Below are positions 18,937-27,962 of a stretch of DNA of 64,000 bases, piece after piece. Each line of letters opens with the position of its first letter. The first letter of the stretch is position 1. The notes under the pieces are model-generated. The model had not been told where the DNA came from. It ran no database searches and worked only from the letters and a program-made list of their open reading frames with translations. Origin of the DNA: Candidatus Pseudelusimicrobium marinum (GTDB taxonomy: Bacteria; Elusimicrobiota; Elusimicrobia; Elusimicrobiales; Elusimicrobiaceae); assembly GCA_018656005.1 (NCBI GenBank), contig JABHZW010000037.1, forward strand, positions 1 to 64,000, written 5' to 3'. Made by a program: the position numbers and the translations under genes.

Positions 18937-19381
18937 TGACAATATAGTTATTTTAGCAATTGGAAATGAAATGCTCGCAGATGATTCTGCGGGCATTTTT
19001 GTTGCCGAAATTTTACTAAAAAAACTGGCGCATAAAAAAAATATCAAGATATTTAAAACAGGTGTTATGCCAGAGAGTTTTTTTAGTAAAATTTCGGCTT
19101 TTAAGCCATCATTAATAATTTTTATAGACGCATGTAGTTTTGGTGGCAAAATAGGCGAAATAAGACATATTCCGATGGATAAAATAGATGGTGCCGGCTT
19201 TTCAACCCACAGTTTACCTATAACAACATTTGTAAAGTATTTGACTAACCAAATACCAAACATAGAAGTTCAGTTTATAGGCATAGAACCTAAAAGCATA
19301 GAGTTCGATAAACCTATGACTACTGAAATAAAAAAATCCTGCCAAGATTTAGCAGGATATCTAATCGAAAAATTATCTTAA
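18911..19381 (+). CDS. hycI: Hydrogenase maturation protease, HycI type
   Basis: 156 aa endopeptidase that trims the large-subunit C terminus once nickel is inserted. Family signs: GNEMLADDSAG near the N terminus, an Asp in LIIFIDACSFGG, and His in STHSLPITT, the expected nickel-sensing acidic/His residues. It overlaps the ferredoxin gene by 26 bases, is the last gene of the hydrogenase operon, and explains processing of the DPCFSCTDR-M tail. It converges with the coiled-coil gene 5 bases away. Confidence 0.9.
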   Translation: MKLNLKKSNDNIVILAIGNEMLADDSAGIFVAEILLKKLAHKKNIKIFKTGVMPESFFSKISAFKPSLIIFIDACSFGGKIGEIRHIPMDKIDGAGFSTHSLPITTFVKYLTNQIPNIEVQFIGIEPKSIEFDKPMTTEIKKSCQDLAGYLIEKLS

Positions 19382-19385
19382 TTTT

Positions 19386-20726
19386 TTAATTCTTCAAATT
19401 CATTGTCCAGTTAAGCCGACCCCAAACGGTATCCATTTTCTTAACAAACGCTTTCTGATCTGCTTTCTTATAAGAATTTCTTTTTACAAGAATTTTTTCT
19501 CTTATATCTTTTAAATCTTTCAAACTTTTATTAAAAGTTTCAACTTTTTCTGCAATTCTTTCTGGTGTGTAGCTTAAAGATACATTTGCCACTTTACCAA
19601 CTGCCACTTTTTCAGAAACCATTTGTTTTCTAAGATTAGCATCCAAGAAAGTGCCTTTTCGTTTCAATAATATATTCTCTGCAGAAACAGCTTCTAATTT
19701 ATTTTTCAAAGATATTATTGTATTATCTTTTTGTGCTGTTTTTTGTTTAACAGTGTTAAATGCAGAAACAAAATCTTTACTCAATACTCTATATTTTTGT
19801 GTTTTTGTTTCAAGTGCATAATTTTTTGCTTTCAAATTACAAACCATTTTGTGCACTTCATGTTCATTGGTATTTTTTGCATAATCTTCTTTCAAATTCT
19901 TAATGTATGCAGACAAAATACCAACCTCTTTATTCTTATGTTGATATTTTTTCTGATAATCCGCAGTCAAATTATTTCTCGCAACCAATGAAACATTGCT
20001 ATCTTTAAGATTTTTAATTTCTTTCAAATTTGTAATACACTTATTAGAAACTTCCTGCAACTGATGTTCCAAAGCAATAGTTCTTTTTTTATGTTTTTGA
20101 ACGGTTATAGCAAGGTTAGTTTCATTATTTACATTCGTAGCATAAAGCCTTGCTATTTTACCAGTAGTTTCTGATAATTTCTGACTATCTTGCGCACCTT
20201 GTGTAAAAGTTTGAGTAAGTTTACCCTCTAATGCTTTGTTTACTGTTTTTAAACAGTTAATTTTATTATTAAGCTGATTAAAGGTTTGCGAAAATTCTTG
20301 TTTTCTTATATCTAGCTCTTTTAAAAGTTCCTGATTGGCTTCTTCTGCTAGTTTTTGGTTAGGATCTTGCTGACTTACTATGAAACTTTCCATGCTTTGT
20401 TTTAAGTCCATAAAAATAGCCGACATATTTCCATAAAATTGTTCTTTATTGTTATCGTCTTGCACATGTTTGTTTGCTAGAAGATTTAAAAGTGTTGTGT
20501 TTTGAAGATGATATTGTTCAAACTTTTGTTCAAGCTGTAAAATTTTATTTTCTAGCTTTCTGTATGAAAAAGTTTTTTCTTGTTTTTGAACAATTTTGTT
20601 TACATAGCTATCTAAAACTGGTGTGCCGAAAGGTTTGTTGTTAGGAAATTCACTTCTTGATTTAGAAGTGTGAAATGTTTCTAATGGTTTGATGTTTATT
20701 TTATTTATATTATTATAATGTCCCAT
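19386..20726 (-). CDS. Uncharacterised long coiled-coil protein
   Basis: 446 aa, not recognised. From about residue 50 to 400 it is almost entirely heptad-like, rich in Lys, Gln, Asn and Leu, with a short break near 360-380 (VAVGKVANVSLSYTPERIA). There is no signal peptide, membrane span or Cys cluster, so it is probably cytoplasmic and filament- or scaffold-forming. The start at 20726 has GGGGA five bases upstream. Its leader carries a copy of the repeated element with a 3' hairpin and a clear promoter. A cell-shape or chromosome-scaffold role is speculation. Confidence 0.75.
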   Translation of the reverse strand: MGHYNNINKINIKPLETFHTSKSRSEFPNNKPFGTPVLDSYVNKIVQKQEKTFSYRKLENKILQLEQKFEQYHLQNTTLLNLLANKHVQDDNNKEQFYGNMSAIFMDLKQSMESFIVSQQDPNQKLAEEANQELLKELDIRKQEFSQTFNQLNNKINCLKTVNKALEGKLTQTFTQGAQDSQKLSETTGKIARLYATNVNNETNLAITVQKHKKRTIALEHQLQEVSNKCITNLKEIKNLKDSNVSLVARNNLTADYQKKYQHKNKEVGILSAYIKNLKEDYAKNTNEHEVHKMVCNLKAKNYALETKTQKYRVLSKDFVSAFNTVKQKTAQKDNTIISLKNKLEAVSAENILLKRKGTFLDANLRKQMVSEKVAVGKVANVSLSYTPERIAEKVETFNKSLKDLKDIREKILVKRNSYKKADQKAFVKKMDTVWGRLNWTMNLKN

Positions 20727-20735
20727 TTGTCCCCA

Positions 20736-20800
20736 GTGCCAAAGGCACCCCTTTCTTTTTTAAGCTTTCTACATAACACCCTTTTCGCTTTAGCTTCTTA
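20736..20800 (-). repeat. Leader element copy E6 with 3' hairpin
   Basis: Minus strand: AAGAAGCTAAAGC, then GTGTTATGTAGAAAGCTTAA, AAAAGAAAGGG and hairpin GTGCC-TTT-GGCAC (20748-20736). It lies between the promoter and start codon of the coiled-coil gene. Read through in one frame it encodes CYVESLKKKGV, nearly the peptide of the copy inside the NuoE-NuoF fusion. Confidence 0.85.
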
Positions 20801-20817
20801 ACATCTTTTACTAAATT

Positions 20818-20845
20818 ATTATAACATATTAGCAATGGCGGTCAA
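20818..20845 (-). promoter_or_regulatory. Promoter of the coiled-coil gene
   Basis: Minus-strand TTGACC (20840-20845), 16-base spacer, TATAAT (20818-20823). It overlaps the 3' end of folC and separates this gene from the murA-folC unit. Confidence 0.7.
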
Positions 20846-22035
20846 ATTTTATATTTCAGCTCGTCTAAGACTTTTGAAGCAAGGTAAAACGAACCTAAAA
20901 ATACACGATATTTGTACGGCTCTGCACATGCCATAGCGGTGGCAACATTTTTGCATGCAATTATTTTTTTAGGACTTTTAATATCAATAAATTTGGCTAA
21001 ATTTTTGGCAGTTTCTGTACGAGAGTTCTTAACTTCTGTAAAAATTATGTCCCCCCCATGCTTTGATATTTGTTGGACGATTTTTTGACAATTTTTATCT
21101 GCCATAAGCGAAACCACAAGCACCATATTTTCTTTTTTTGGTAAAGATGTTAGACAATTTTTGATGGCTTCAATATTATGAGCGCCATCTATTATAAAAG
21201 TTGCATTGTCTTGTTTGACAACTTGCATACGGGCTGGTATTTTGGTTTTTTTAATGGAAGATAATATTATTTTATCCCCGATATCAAAGAATTTTGCAAC
21301 TTTATAGCAAATATTGGCATTTATTTTTTGGGCTGGGTTTATTGTGTTTAGTTTTAGATTTTTGCTTGCTAAAATATTTTCGTAAGAAAATATTTTAGCA
21401 CCTTTATCAACCGCTACTTTTTTGATAATTTTTAATGGCTTGCTTTCTATCTTACCAAATGCCACTGGTACGCCTTTTTTTATGATGCCAGCTTTTTGCA
21501 TAGCTACTTTTTCTATGGTATTGCCAAGGGTTTTGTTATGGTCTAACCCTATACTAGTTATAAGGCAAAAAGCTGGCTTAATTATATTAGTAATATCCTT
21601 CTTTCCACCTATACCGGTTTCTATAATTGCGATATCCACCTGCTCGTCTGCAAAAATTTGAAAAGCCATCGCAGTTAAAATTTCAAAGTAGCTTAAACTG
21701 TTATTATTTCGCTTTTCTGTAGCTGAAATAAGACCAAGATACTTTTCAAATTTTTGTTTAGAAATAGCTTTACCATTTATTCTAATTCTTTCGGTCGGAC
21801 AAAGTATATGAGGCGAACTATAAACACCAACTTTATAGCCAGAAGCCATAAATATTTCTGATAATATTGCACCGCAAGAACCTTTACCATTAGTACCTGC
21901 GATATGTATAGATTTGAATTTTTTTTGTGGATTATCAAGATTTTTAAGACAAGTTTTAAAATCTACAAAGCTATTTTTTTTACTAACTTCGTATGCTCTT
22001 TTAAGTAGGAAGTTCCAGCTTTCGTTAAAGCTCAT
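20842..22035 (-). CDS. folC: Folylpolyglutamate / dihydrofolate synthase
   Basis: Mur-ligase-family enzyme that adds glutamate to dihydropteroate and folates. 397 aa with P-loop IAGTNGKGS at about 45-53, the ERIRINGK segment, ETGIGGKKDITN (metal-binding, Mur signature), DGAHNIEAIK and the C-terminal FLGSFYLASKVLDEL. It starts 4 bases after murA ends, so both come from one mRNA. Confidence 0.93.
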   Translation of the reverse strand: MSFNESWNFLLKRAYEVSKKNSFVDFKTCLKNLDNPQKKFKSIHIAGTNGKGSCGAILSEIFMASGYKVGVYSSPHILCPTERIRINGKAISKQKFEKYLGLISATEKRNNNSLSYFEILTAMAFQIFADEQVDIAIIETGIGGKKDITNIIKPAFCLITSIGLDHNKTLGNTIEKVAMQKAGIIKKGVPVAFGKIESKPLKIIKKVAVDKGAKIFSYENILASKNLKLNTINPAQKINANICYKVAKFFDIGDKIILSSIKKTKIPARMQVVKQDNATFIIDGAHNIEAIKNCLTSLPKKENMVLVVSLMADKNCQKIVQQISKHGGDIIFTEVKNSRTETAKNLAKFIDIKSPKKIIACKNVATAMACAEPYKYRVFLGSFYLASKVLDELKYKI

Positions 22036-22039
22036 AGGT

Positions 22040-23293
22040 TTATGCTTTTTTCCTTTTTATTTTAGCACCAAGCCCTGCAAGTTTTTTTTCTAACTGTTCG
22101 TAGCCTCTATCTATATGATAAACTCTGTCAACGACGGTTTCACCACTAGCACAAAGCCCAGCCAAAACTAAACAAGCACCACCACGAAGATCTGAAGACA
22201 TCACATTTGCACCCGTAAAACTAGTACCACCCATAATGCTTGCGGTTTTGCCTTCCATATGGATATTTGCACCCATTCTTACAAGTTCGGCTACATGCAT
22301 AAATCTATTTTCAAAAATATCTTCCGAAACTTCACAAGTGCCTTTTGCTTGACTCATAAGTACCATCCAAAGTGGTTGTAAATCTGTAGCAAAACCGGGA
22401 TAGGGAGCTGTTTTGATATGCACCGGCTTAACATTTTTTGTACGGGGCGAAATTTTAATCGAATTTTTGCCACACTTAACATTAAACCCCGCTTCCTGTA
22501 AATATTCGATTAAAATTTCGTCATTTTCTGGCTCGCAATTTATAACTTCAATTGTACTTTTGGTACAAGCCGCCGCAATTAGATATGTGCCAGTTTCAAT
22601 TCTATCTGCAATAACGGTATGGTTAATTCCTGAAAGTTTTTTAACACCTTCAACAATAACTTTGTTTGCTTGGTAAGAAATTTTTGCGCCCATTCCGTTT
22701 AGACAGTTAATTAAATCGTCCACTTCTGGTTCTCGGGCGATATTTTCTAAAATTGTTTTCCCTTCTACCAAACTTGCACACATAAGCAAGTTTTGACTAG
22801 CACCAACACTTGGAAAACCTAAAATTATTTTTGCAGGTTTTAATTTTTTGGCTGATATTAAAATGTCACCACCTTTTTGCTTAATTTTAGCACCTAATTT
22901 GCTAAAACCTTTAAGGTGGATATCGACTGGACGAATACCAATAGCGCAACCGCCCGGTAAAGAAATTGTTGCATGTTTATATCTTGCAAGTAATGGACCT
23001 GCTGATAAAAATGAAGCTCTCATTTTTTTGACAAGTTCGTATGGGATATCTGTTTTACAGCATCCGTTTTTGGTTATGGTTATTGTATTGTTTTTAAATT
23101 CTACTTTTTTGCCAAGGTATTGCAAAATATCAATTGTGCTTGAAATATCGTGAAGGTTTGGGACATTTTTTATGACACATTTTTCGTCTGTTAACAGACT
23201 AGAAATAATAATAGGTAAAGCCGAGTTCTTTGAACCGCTAACTTTTATTTGACCTGTAAGTTTTGTATTTCCCTGAATAGTAAATTTGTCCAT
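22040..23293 (-). CDS. murA: UDP-N-acetylglucosamine 1-carboxyvinyltransferase
   Basis: First committed step of peptidoglycan synthesis: transfers enolpyruvate from PEP to UDP-GlcNAc. 417 aa, full length. The active-site loop LPGGCAIGIRPVD contains Cys116, equivalent to E. coli Cys115, the fosfomycin target, so sensitivity at the enzyme level is expected. KNSALPI near residue 22 and RASFLSAGPLLAR are also typical. Its leader holds a repeated element whose terminal hairpin lies between the AAGGAG site and the ATG. Transcribed with folC. Confidence 0.96.
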   Translation of the reverse strand: MDKFTIQGNTKLTGQIKVSGSKNSALPIIISSLLTDEKCVIKNVPNLHDISSTIDILQYLGKKVEFKNNTITITKNGCCKTDIPYELVKKMRASFLSAGPLLARYKHATISLPGGCAIGIRPVDIHLKGFSKLGAKIKQKGGDILISAKKLKPAKIILGFPSVGASQNLLMCASLVEGKTILENIAREPEVDDLINCLNGMGAKISYQANKVIVEGVKKLSGINHTVIADRIETGTYLIAAACTKSTIEVINCEPENDEILIEYLQEAGFNVKCGKNSIKISPRTKNVKPVHIKTAPYPGFATDLQPLWMVLMSQAKGTCEVSEDIFENRFMHVAELVRMGANIHMEGKTASIMGGTSFTGANVMSSDLRGGACLVLAGLCASGETVVDRVYHIDRGYEQLEKKLAGLGAKIKRKKA

Positions 23294-23367
23294 AGTGGGA
23301 AGCCCACTCCTTTTTTTGTTTTCGTGACCACATTACACTAGTTTTGCTAATGCCTAATAGCCACCTT
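23294..23367 (-). repeat. Leader element copy E3 with 3' hairpin (murA 5' UTR)
   Basis: Minus strand: AAGGTGGCTATTAGGC, hairpin-forming CATTAG-CAAAA-CTAGTG, TAATGTGGTCACG, AAGGAG, then a perfect hairpin AGTGGG-CTT-CCCACT directly joined to the ATG. The stem overlaps the last two bases of the Shine-Dalgarno site, so folding could either block it or bring it next to the start codon. Confidence 0.85.
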
Positions 23368-23371
23368 ATTT

Positions 23372-23377
23372 ATTTTA
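23372..23377 (-). promoter_or_regulatory. murA -10 box
   Basis: Minus-strand AAGGTAAAAT, identical in context to the rpsT box. The expected start (~23365) coincides with the beginning of leader element E3. No good -35 is visible. Confidence 0.5.
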
Positions 23378-23379
23378 CC

Positions 23380-24222
23380 TTATTTTAGCTCAGCGAAAAT
23401 GTATCTATCTACCCCGAAAATGTCTTTCTTAACCACAACCTCTTGCCAAAGCTCTTTTTTGAAAAGTTTCGAAACAGCTTCCGACTGCTGATACCCTATT
23501 TCCATTGCTATCATACCTTCGGAATTTAAAAATTCTGGTGCGGAATTAATTATTTTTTTAATATAAAGAATTCCGTCTTTACCGCCGTCCAACGCTTTTC
23601 TTGGTTCTTGCAAAACTTCCTTTTGAAGCTTGGAAATATCCGCTGTCGGGATATATGGTGGGTTAGAAATTATCAAATCAAACTTACCTTCCAATTTACT
23701 AAATAAGTTTGATTTGATAAATTTAATTCTTTCAGCAACATTTAAATTCTCTGCATTTTTAATAGCTGTGTTTAAAGACTTTTGTGATACATCACTACCC
23801 ACAACTTCAGCATTTTGATAAAGCAAAGATAAACTGCATGCTATGCAACCAGAACCTGTACACAAATCTAAAATTCTATTTGGTGCTTTACCTTTTAATA
23901 ATCTTAGTGTTTCTTCTACCAAGCCTTCTGTTTCTGGACGAGGTATTAATACATTTTTATCGACGATAAAAATGTGTCCTAAAAATTCCTGCTCGCCAGT
24001 GATATGGGCAATAGGCTCGCCTTTGGCTTTTTTTTCTAATATAGATAAAAAGTTTTGCCTATCTTTTTCTGAAACCATATAATCTGAAAACACTTTTAAA
24101 AAAGTGCTTCCTCTTTTTAATGTCAAAGATAATAGTATAAGAGCATTTTGGCTAGGTTCTTCTATCTTATGTTGTTTAAGATATTCTTCGCCATAATTTG
24201 TAAGTTCTCTTACTGTTAGCAT
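23380..24222 (-). CDS. prmC: Peptide chain release factor N5-glutamine methyltransferase
   Basis: Methylates the Gln of the GGQ loop in RF1/RF2 using S-adenosylmethionine. 280 aa: N-terminal helical substrate domain, then a Rossmann domain with LDLCTGSGCIA (118-128) and the catalytic NPPY at 187-190. It starts one base after its substrate gene prfA ends, the standard bacterial order. Confidence 0.95.
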   Translation of the reverse strand: MLTVRELTNYGEEYLKQHKIEEPSQNALILLSLTLKRGSTFLKVFSDYMVSEKDRQNFLSILEKKAKGEPIAHITGEQEFLGHIFIVDKNVLIPRPETEGLVEETLRLLKGKAPNRILDLCTGSGCIACSLSLLYQNAEVVGSDVSQKSLNTAIKNAENLNVAERIKFIKSNLFSKLEGKFDLIISNPPYIPTADISKLQKEVLQEPRKALDGGKDGILYIKKIINSAPEFLNSEGMIAMEIGYQQSEAVSKLFKKELWQEVVVKKDIFGVDRYIFAELK

Positions 24223-24223
24223 T

Positions 24224-25282
24224 TTAAATGTCCAAGTTTTTTAATTTTTCCTCTAGTCTATACTTTCTAAGTGCGGTTAAAATTTCAAATAAGTCGCCGT
24301 CCATTACTTCTTCTATATTATAAAAAGATTTTTCTAATCTGTGGTCTGTAATTCTGTTTTGTGGGAAGTTATAGGTTCTTATTTTTTCACTTCTATCGCC
24401 ACTACCAACTTGCGATTTTCGTGCATCATAAAGTTCTTTATTTCTTTTTTCTTCTTCCATTTGAAAAAGCTTAGCTTTTAACATTTTCATCGCTTTTTCT
24501 CTATTTCTAAGCTGATTTCGCTCTTCCCTACAACTTACAACTACACCTGTTGGTTTATGTATAATTCTTACAGCACTTTCTATTTTATTAACATTTTGCC
24601 CGCCTGCACCACCTGCTCGACAGGTTTCCATTTCTAAATCTGCTTGATTAATTTGGATATCAATATCCTCTGCTTCTGGTAATAATGCAACAGTTGCCGT
24701 AGATGTGTGCACCCTGCCACCTGTTTCTGTTTGAGGAACTCTTTGCACTCTATGTGTGCCACTTTCGTCTTTTAACCAACTATATGCACCATCACCTTTT
24801 ATAAATACAGATGCATATTTACAACCTTTAAGCCCAGTTTCTGAAAATTCTAAAACTTCGGCTTTCCAGTTTTTTCGTTCTGCAAATCTTATATACATTC
24901 TAAAAAGTTCAGCTGCAAACAAACTACTTTCATCTCCGCCGGCTGCTGGACGAATTTCAAAATAAATATTTTTACTATCATTCGGATCTGGCGGGATAAC
25001 TAATACCCGTAAATCTTTTTCGGCTTTAGTTTTGGCTTCTTGTATTTGTTCGATATCGTCTTGAGCCATTTTAACAAGTTCTTTATCTTCGCCTTGTTTA
25101 ATTATTTCTTTAGATTCTTTTATCTGTTTATCGCAGTTTTCTATTTCTTTAATTTTTTCAACAATTGGCTGTAAGAAAGCGTGCCTCTTAGAGACATCTT
25201 TAAATTCGTTAGAAGCTAAATTACCGCCAGATAATTTTGCCTCTACATTTTCAAATTCTTTTAAAAACTTTTCTACATTCAT
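24224..25282 (-). CDS. prfA: Peptide chain release factor 1
   Basis: Reads UAA and UAG and triggers peptide release. 352 aa. The stop-codon tripeptide is PQT (183-185, in [13 protein letters not shown]), i.e. the PxT type of RF1 rather than SPF of RF2, and the catalytic GGQ is at 227-229. Part of the conserved order rho-rpmE-prfA-prmC-murA. Confidence 0.96.
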   Translation of the reverse strand: MNVEKFLKEFENVEAKLSGGNLASNEFKDVSKRHAFLQPIVEKIKEIENCDKQIKESKEIIKQGEDKELVKMAQDDIEQIQEAKTKAEKDLRVLVIPPDPNDSKNIYFEIRPAAGGDESSLFAAELFRMYIRFAERKNWKAEVLEFSETGLKGCKYASVFIKGDGAYSWLKDESGTHRVQRVPQTETGGRVHTSTATVALLPEAEDIDIQINQADLEMETCRAGGAGGQNVNKIESAVRIIHKPTGVVVSCREERNQLRNREKAMKMLKAKLFQMEEEKRNKELYDARKSQVGSGDRSEKIRTYNFPQNRITDHRLEKSFYNIEEVMDGDLFEILTALRKYRLEEKLKNLDI

Positions 25283-25343
25283 AATTTATTGATCCTCTAA
25301 TGTACTACTCTATTCAAATTATAATAAAATTACAATTTTTTGT

Positions 25344-25425
25344 CATTGCGGGCTTGGTCCGCAATCTTACTATAAGATCCTGAAACAAGTTCAGGATGAC
25401 AGTTTTTTTGTTCAGGATGACAAGG
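25344..25425. repeat. Compound palindromic repeats between rpmE and prfA
   Basis: Three units in tandem: GTCATTGCGGG-cttggt-CCGCAATC, then GATCCTGAA-acaag-TTCAGGATGAC, then a partial second TTCAGGATGAC. The first belongs to the same ATTGC...GCAAT class as the palindrome inside the prepilin gene (39983) and near 60285. Confidence 0.75.
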
Positions 25426-25435
25426 GGTGTGCTAT

Positions 25436-25474
25436 ATAAAAAAACAGATTCCCTATATATGATAGGAAATCTGT
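25436..25474 (-). terminator. Terminator of rpmE
   Basis: Arms 25444-25456 and 25462-25474 pair with one mismatch; on the minus strand eight T follow. Located 20 bases after the rpmE stop. Confidence 0.8.
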
Positions 25475-25493
25475 CTAAAAATAAGTAACTAAG

Positions 25494-25847
25494 CTATTTT
25501 TTAGCTTCTTTTTTCTCTGCTGTTTTAGCTGCTCTATAATCCGCTTTTTTTGGTGCTGTTGTGAATACACCTTTTTCTTTAGCCATTTTCTTCTTTACTA
25601 TTTTTGCTTTAACTTTTGTTTTTGGCTTTTTAGCTACTGTTTTACCAGCAGTTTTTGCGAATCTTTTTTGGAATTTCTCTACTCTACCTTCTGTATCAAG
25701 CATTCTGTCCTTACCAGTAAAGAATGGATGACAAGCAGAACAGATGTCCAGCTTTAAGCTTTTTAAAGTTGATTTTGTTTCAAAACTATTACCACATGCA
25801 CATTTTACTGTTACTGAGTCGTAGTTTGGATGTATCTTATCTTTCAT
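25494..25847 (-). CDS. rpmE: 50S ribosomal protein L31, with basic C-terminal extension
   Basis: Zinc-binding (C+) type L31: CACG and SACH supply the ligands, followed by the family signature [19 protein letters not shown]. The core ends near residue 66, whereas the protein continues to 117 aa with a Lys/Ala-rich tail ([15 protein letters not shown] and similar), so it is about 45 residues longer than usual. Its leader contains element E2, which provides the AAGGA site. It has its own terminator. Confidence 0.94.
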   Translation of the reverse strand: MKDKIHPNYDSVTVKCACGNSFETKSTLKSLKLDICSACHPFFTGKDRMLDTEGRVEKFQKRFAKTAGKTVAKKPKTKVKAKIVKKKMAKEKGVFTTAPKKADYRAAKTAEKKEAKK

Positions 25848-25858
25848 TGTTTTTGTCC

Positions 25859-25918
25859 TTGTTTCTGTGACTACATTACACTAGTTTTGCTAGTGCTTTA
25901 TTGCCACCGTATGTTAAG
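25859..25918 (-). repeat. Leader element copy E2 (rpmE 5' UTR)
   Basis: Minus strand: ACATACGGTGGCAATAAAGC, hairpin CACTAG-CAAAA-CTAGTG, TAATGTAGTCACAG, AAACAAGGA. Nearly the same as the rpsT copy, so two ribosomal protein genes share the leader. Confidence 0.85.
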
Positions 25919-25937
25919 TTAATATCTTTATACATAC

Positions 25938-25943
25938 ATTTTA
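25938..25943 (-). promoter_or_regulatory. rpmE -10 box
   Basis: Minus-strand TTGGTAAAAT, same GG-TAAAAT form as rpsT, murA and the Val and Ser tRNAs; predicted start near 25931. The -35 is weak (TAGCCA). Confidence 0.5.
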
Positions 25944-25968
25944 CCAAATTTCATCTGTTTTGGCTATG

Positions 25969-27357
25969 TTATAGAGTAGAAACTTCCATTTGTTTCAAAA
26001 AGTCTTTATTGGACTTTGTTGCTGATAGCTTCTCTAACAACAAATTCATAGCATCTACAGAACTTAATGGTGCAAGCACTTTTCTCATTATCCAAACTTT
26101 ATTCAATTCGTCGTTTGAGAGAAGTAAATCTTCTTTTCTAGTACTGGTTTTATTTAAGTCTATAGCTGGGAATATTCTTCTGTCTGCTAATTTTCTGTCT
26201 AAATAAACTTCACTATTACCAGTTCCTTTAAATTCTTCGAAAATAACTTCGTCCATTCTAGAACCTGTTTCAACAAGTGCGGTTGCGATAATTGTTAAAC
26301 TTCCGCCTTCTTCTATATTCCTTGCTGCACCAAAAAATCTCTTTGGTCTTTGCAAAGATGTTGATTCAAGTCCACCAGTTAACACTCTACCACTAGACGG
26401 GGTTACTGTATTGTATGCTCTACCAAGTCTTGTAATAGAATCTAGCAAGATAACAACATCTTTGCCGTGTTCTACCATTCTTTTGGCTTTTTCTATTAAC
26501 ATTTCAGCTACTTGTACATGTCGTTCTGGTGCTTCGTCAAAAGTGGAGGCAATAACTTCGCCAGATATACTTCTTCTCATATCGGTAACCTCTTCTGGTC
26601 TTTCGTCGATTAAGAGTACCAAAAGTTCTATATCTTTATGGTTTTCTATAAGCGAGTTTGCTATTGACTGCAACATCATAGTTTTACCAGTTTTTGGGGC
26701 TGCAACTATTAACGCTCGTTGACCTTTACCAATTGGTGCCATTAAATCTATAACTCTTTGGGTAAGCCCTTTTTTGTCTGTTTCTAAAATAAACCGTTCT
26801 TCTGGATAAAGTGGTGTTAGATTATCAAACAATCTTCTTGACTGAAGTTTCTCTGCTTCTGTTTTGTTTATCTTTTGAAGTTGCAACATAGCGAAAAATC
26901 TTTCACCCTCTTTTGGAGGACGAATTAACCCTTCAACAGTATCACCTTTTCTTAAACTGAACCTTTTTATTTGGCTTGGCGATACATAAATATCGTCTTG
27001 CCCCGGTAAATAGTTATTGTCTTCAGATCGTAGAAAACCAAAGCCGTCTGGTAAAATTTCTAAAGCTCCACCGCCGTATACACTGCCGTTTTGTTTTGCA
27101 GTGCTTTCCATAATTTTACTTATAATTTCGTGTTTCTTTAAGTTTGCTACACCTTCAATATTATAGTTTTGTGCTAATTTTGTTATTTCTGACACGCTTA
27201 ATTTTGCGAGTGCTGTTGCATCCATAGGATTATTTGGTGTTGTTTCTTTTAGGTTTATCGCCTGAAAGTTTAGGTTTTTGCCATTACCATTTTTGTGTCC
27301 GTTTCGGGGTTTGTTATCCCTTTTGATGTTTTTATCTTGATCGTTCTTTTTTTCCAT
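25969..27357 (-). CDS. rho: Transcription termination factor Rho
   Basis: Hexameric RNA-dependent ATPase. 462 aa with a basic, Asn-rich N-terminal tail of about 35 residues, the Rho N-terminal helical domain ([20 protein letters not shown]), a cold-shock-like RNA-binding domain, P-loop [12 protein letters not shown], Walker [17 protein letters not shown] and the Q/R loop region. coaE is 2 bases upstream and polA beyond it. Both Rho-dependent and intrinsic termination should operate here. Confidence 0.96.
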   Translation of the reverse strand: MEKKNDQDKNIKRDNKPRNGHKNGNGKNLNFQAINLKETTPNNPMDATALAKLSVSEITKLAQNYNIEGVANLKKHEIISKIMESTAKQNGSVYGGGALEILPDGFGFLRSEDNNYLPGQDDIYVSPSQIKRFSLRKGDTVEGLIRPPKEGERFFAMLQLQKINKTEAEKLQSRRLFDNLTPLYPEERFILETDKKGLTQRVIDLMAPIGKGQRALIVAAPKTGKTMMLQSIANSLIENHKDIELLVLLIDERPEEVTDMRRSISGEVIASTFDEAPERHVQVAEMLIEKAKRMVEHGKDVVILLDSITRLGRAYNTVTPSSGRVLTGGLESTSLQRPKRFFGAARNIEEGGSLTIIATALVETGSRMDEVIFEEFKGTGNSEVYLDRKLADRRIFPAIDLNKTSTRKEDLLLSNDELNKVWIMRKVLAPLSSVDAMNLLLEKLSATKSNKDFLKQMEVSTL

Positions 27358-27359
27358 TT

Positions 27360-27962
27360 TTATATTCTCCTCAAACTTTTGTTTAAATTTTTAACCTTTT
27401 CTTTTAGATTTTTTGTGTTACCATTATTGTCAATTACAATATCGCTTAGCATTGCTTTTTTGCTAAGCAAAATTTGTGTTTTATTTCTTTTTAGAAATTC
27501 TGTTTTTGTTATTTTTCTTTTTAAAGCTCTTTTTATTCTAATTTTATCATCTGCAAAAATACAAAGTGTTAAATTAAAAAAACTTTCTAGTTTTGTTTCA
27601 AATAAAATTGGTGCTTCAAATATTATTAACTTTTTTTTGCTTTTTTTAATTTGTAAACCTGCTTGTTTTATTATTTCTGGATGAAGTAAATTTTCTAACC
27701 AAAGTTTATGTTTTGGATTTGCAAAAATTTTATCTGCTAATAATTTTTTTGTAAACTTTTCGCCAAACTTTTTAGATATTTGTGCTTTTACTTGCTTGTT
27801 AGAAGATAAAATTTTTGCAGAAATATCGTCTGCACTTAAGGTTGTAGCACCTAAGTTTTTAAATATTTTTAAAACTTCGCTTTTACCACTACATATACCG
27901 CCAGTTAACCCGACAACAATTTTATTTTTTGGTAGCGTCCATTTATATTTTTCTAATTTCAT
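27360..27962 (-). CDS. coaE: Dephospho-CoA kinase
   Basis: Last step of CoA synthesis (phosphorylates the 3'-OH of dephospho-CoA). P-loop [13 protein letters not shown] and the ADDI segment are clear. An upstream ATG at 27989 is in frame, but I prefer 27962, where the ATG overlaps the polA stop codon (ATGA) and gives 200 aa, the family length. Downstream rho follows after 2 bases. Confidence 0.92.
   Translation of the reverse strand: MKLEKYKWTLPKNKIVVGLTGGICSGKSEVLKIFKNLGATTLSADDISAKILSSNKQVKAQISKKFGEKFTKKLLADKIFANPKHKLWLENLLHPEIIKQAGLQIKKSKKKLIIFEAPILFETKLESFFNLTLCIFADDKIRIKRALKRKITKTEFLKRNKTQILLSKKAMLSDIVIDNNGNTKNLKEKVKNLNKSLRRI

Noticed and set aside
25344-25425. Degenerate CRISPR array
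   Set aside because: The repeats are palindromic units of different sequence without regular spacers, and no cas gene is present.
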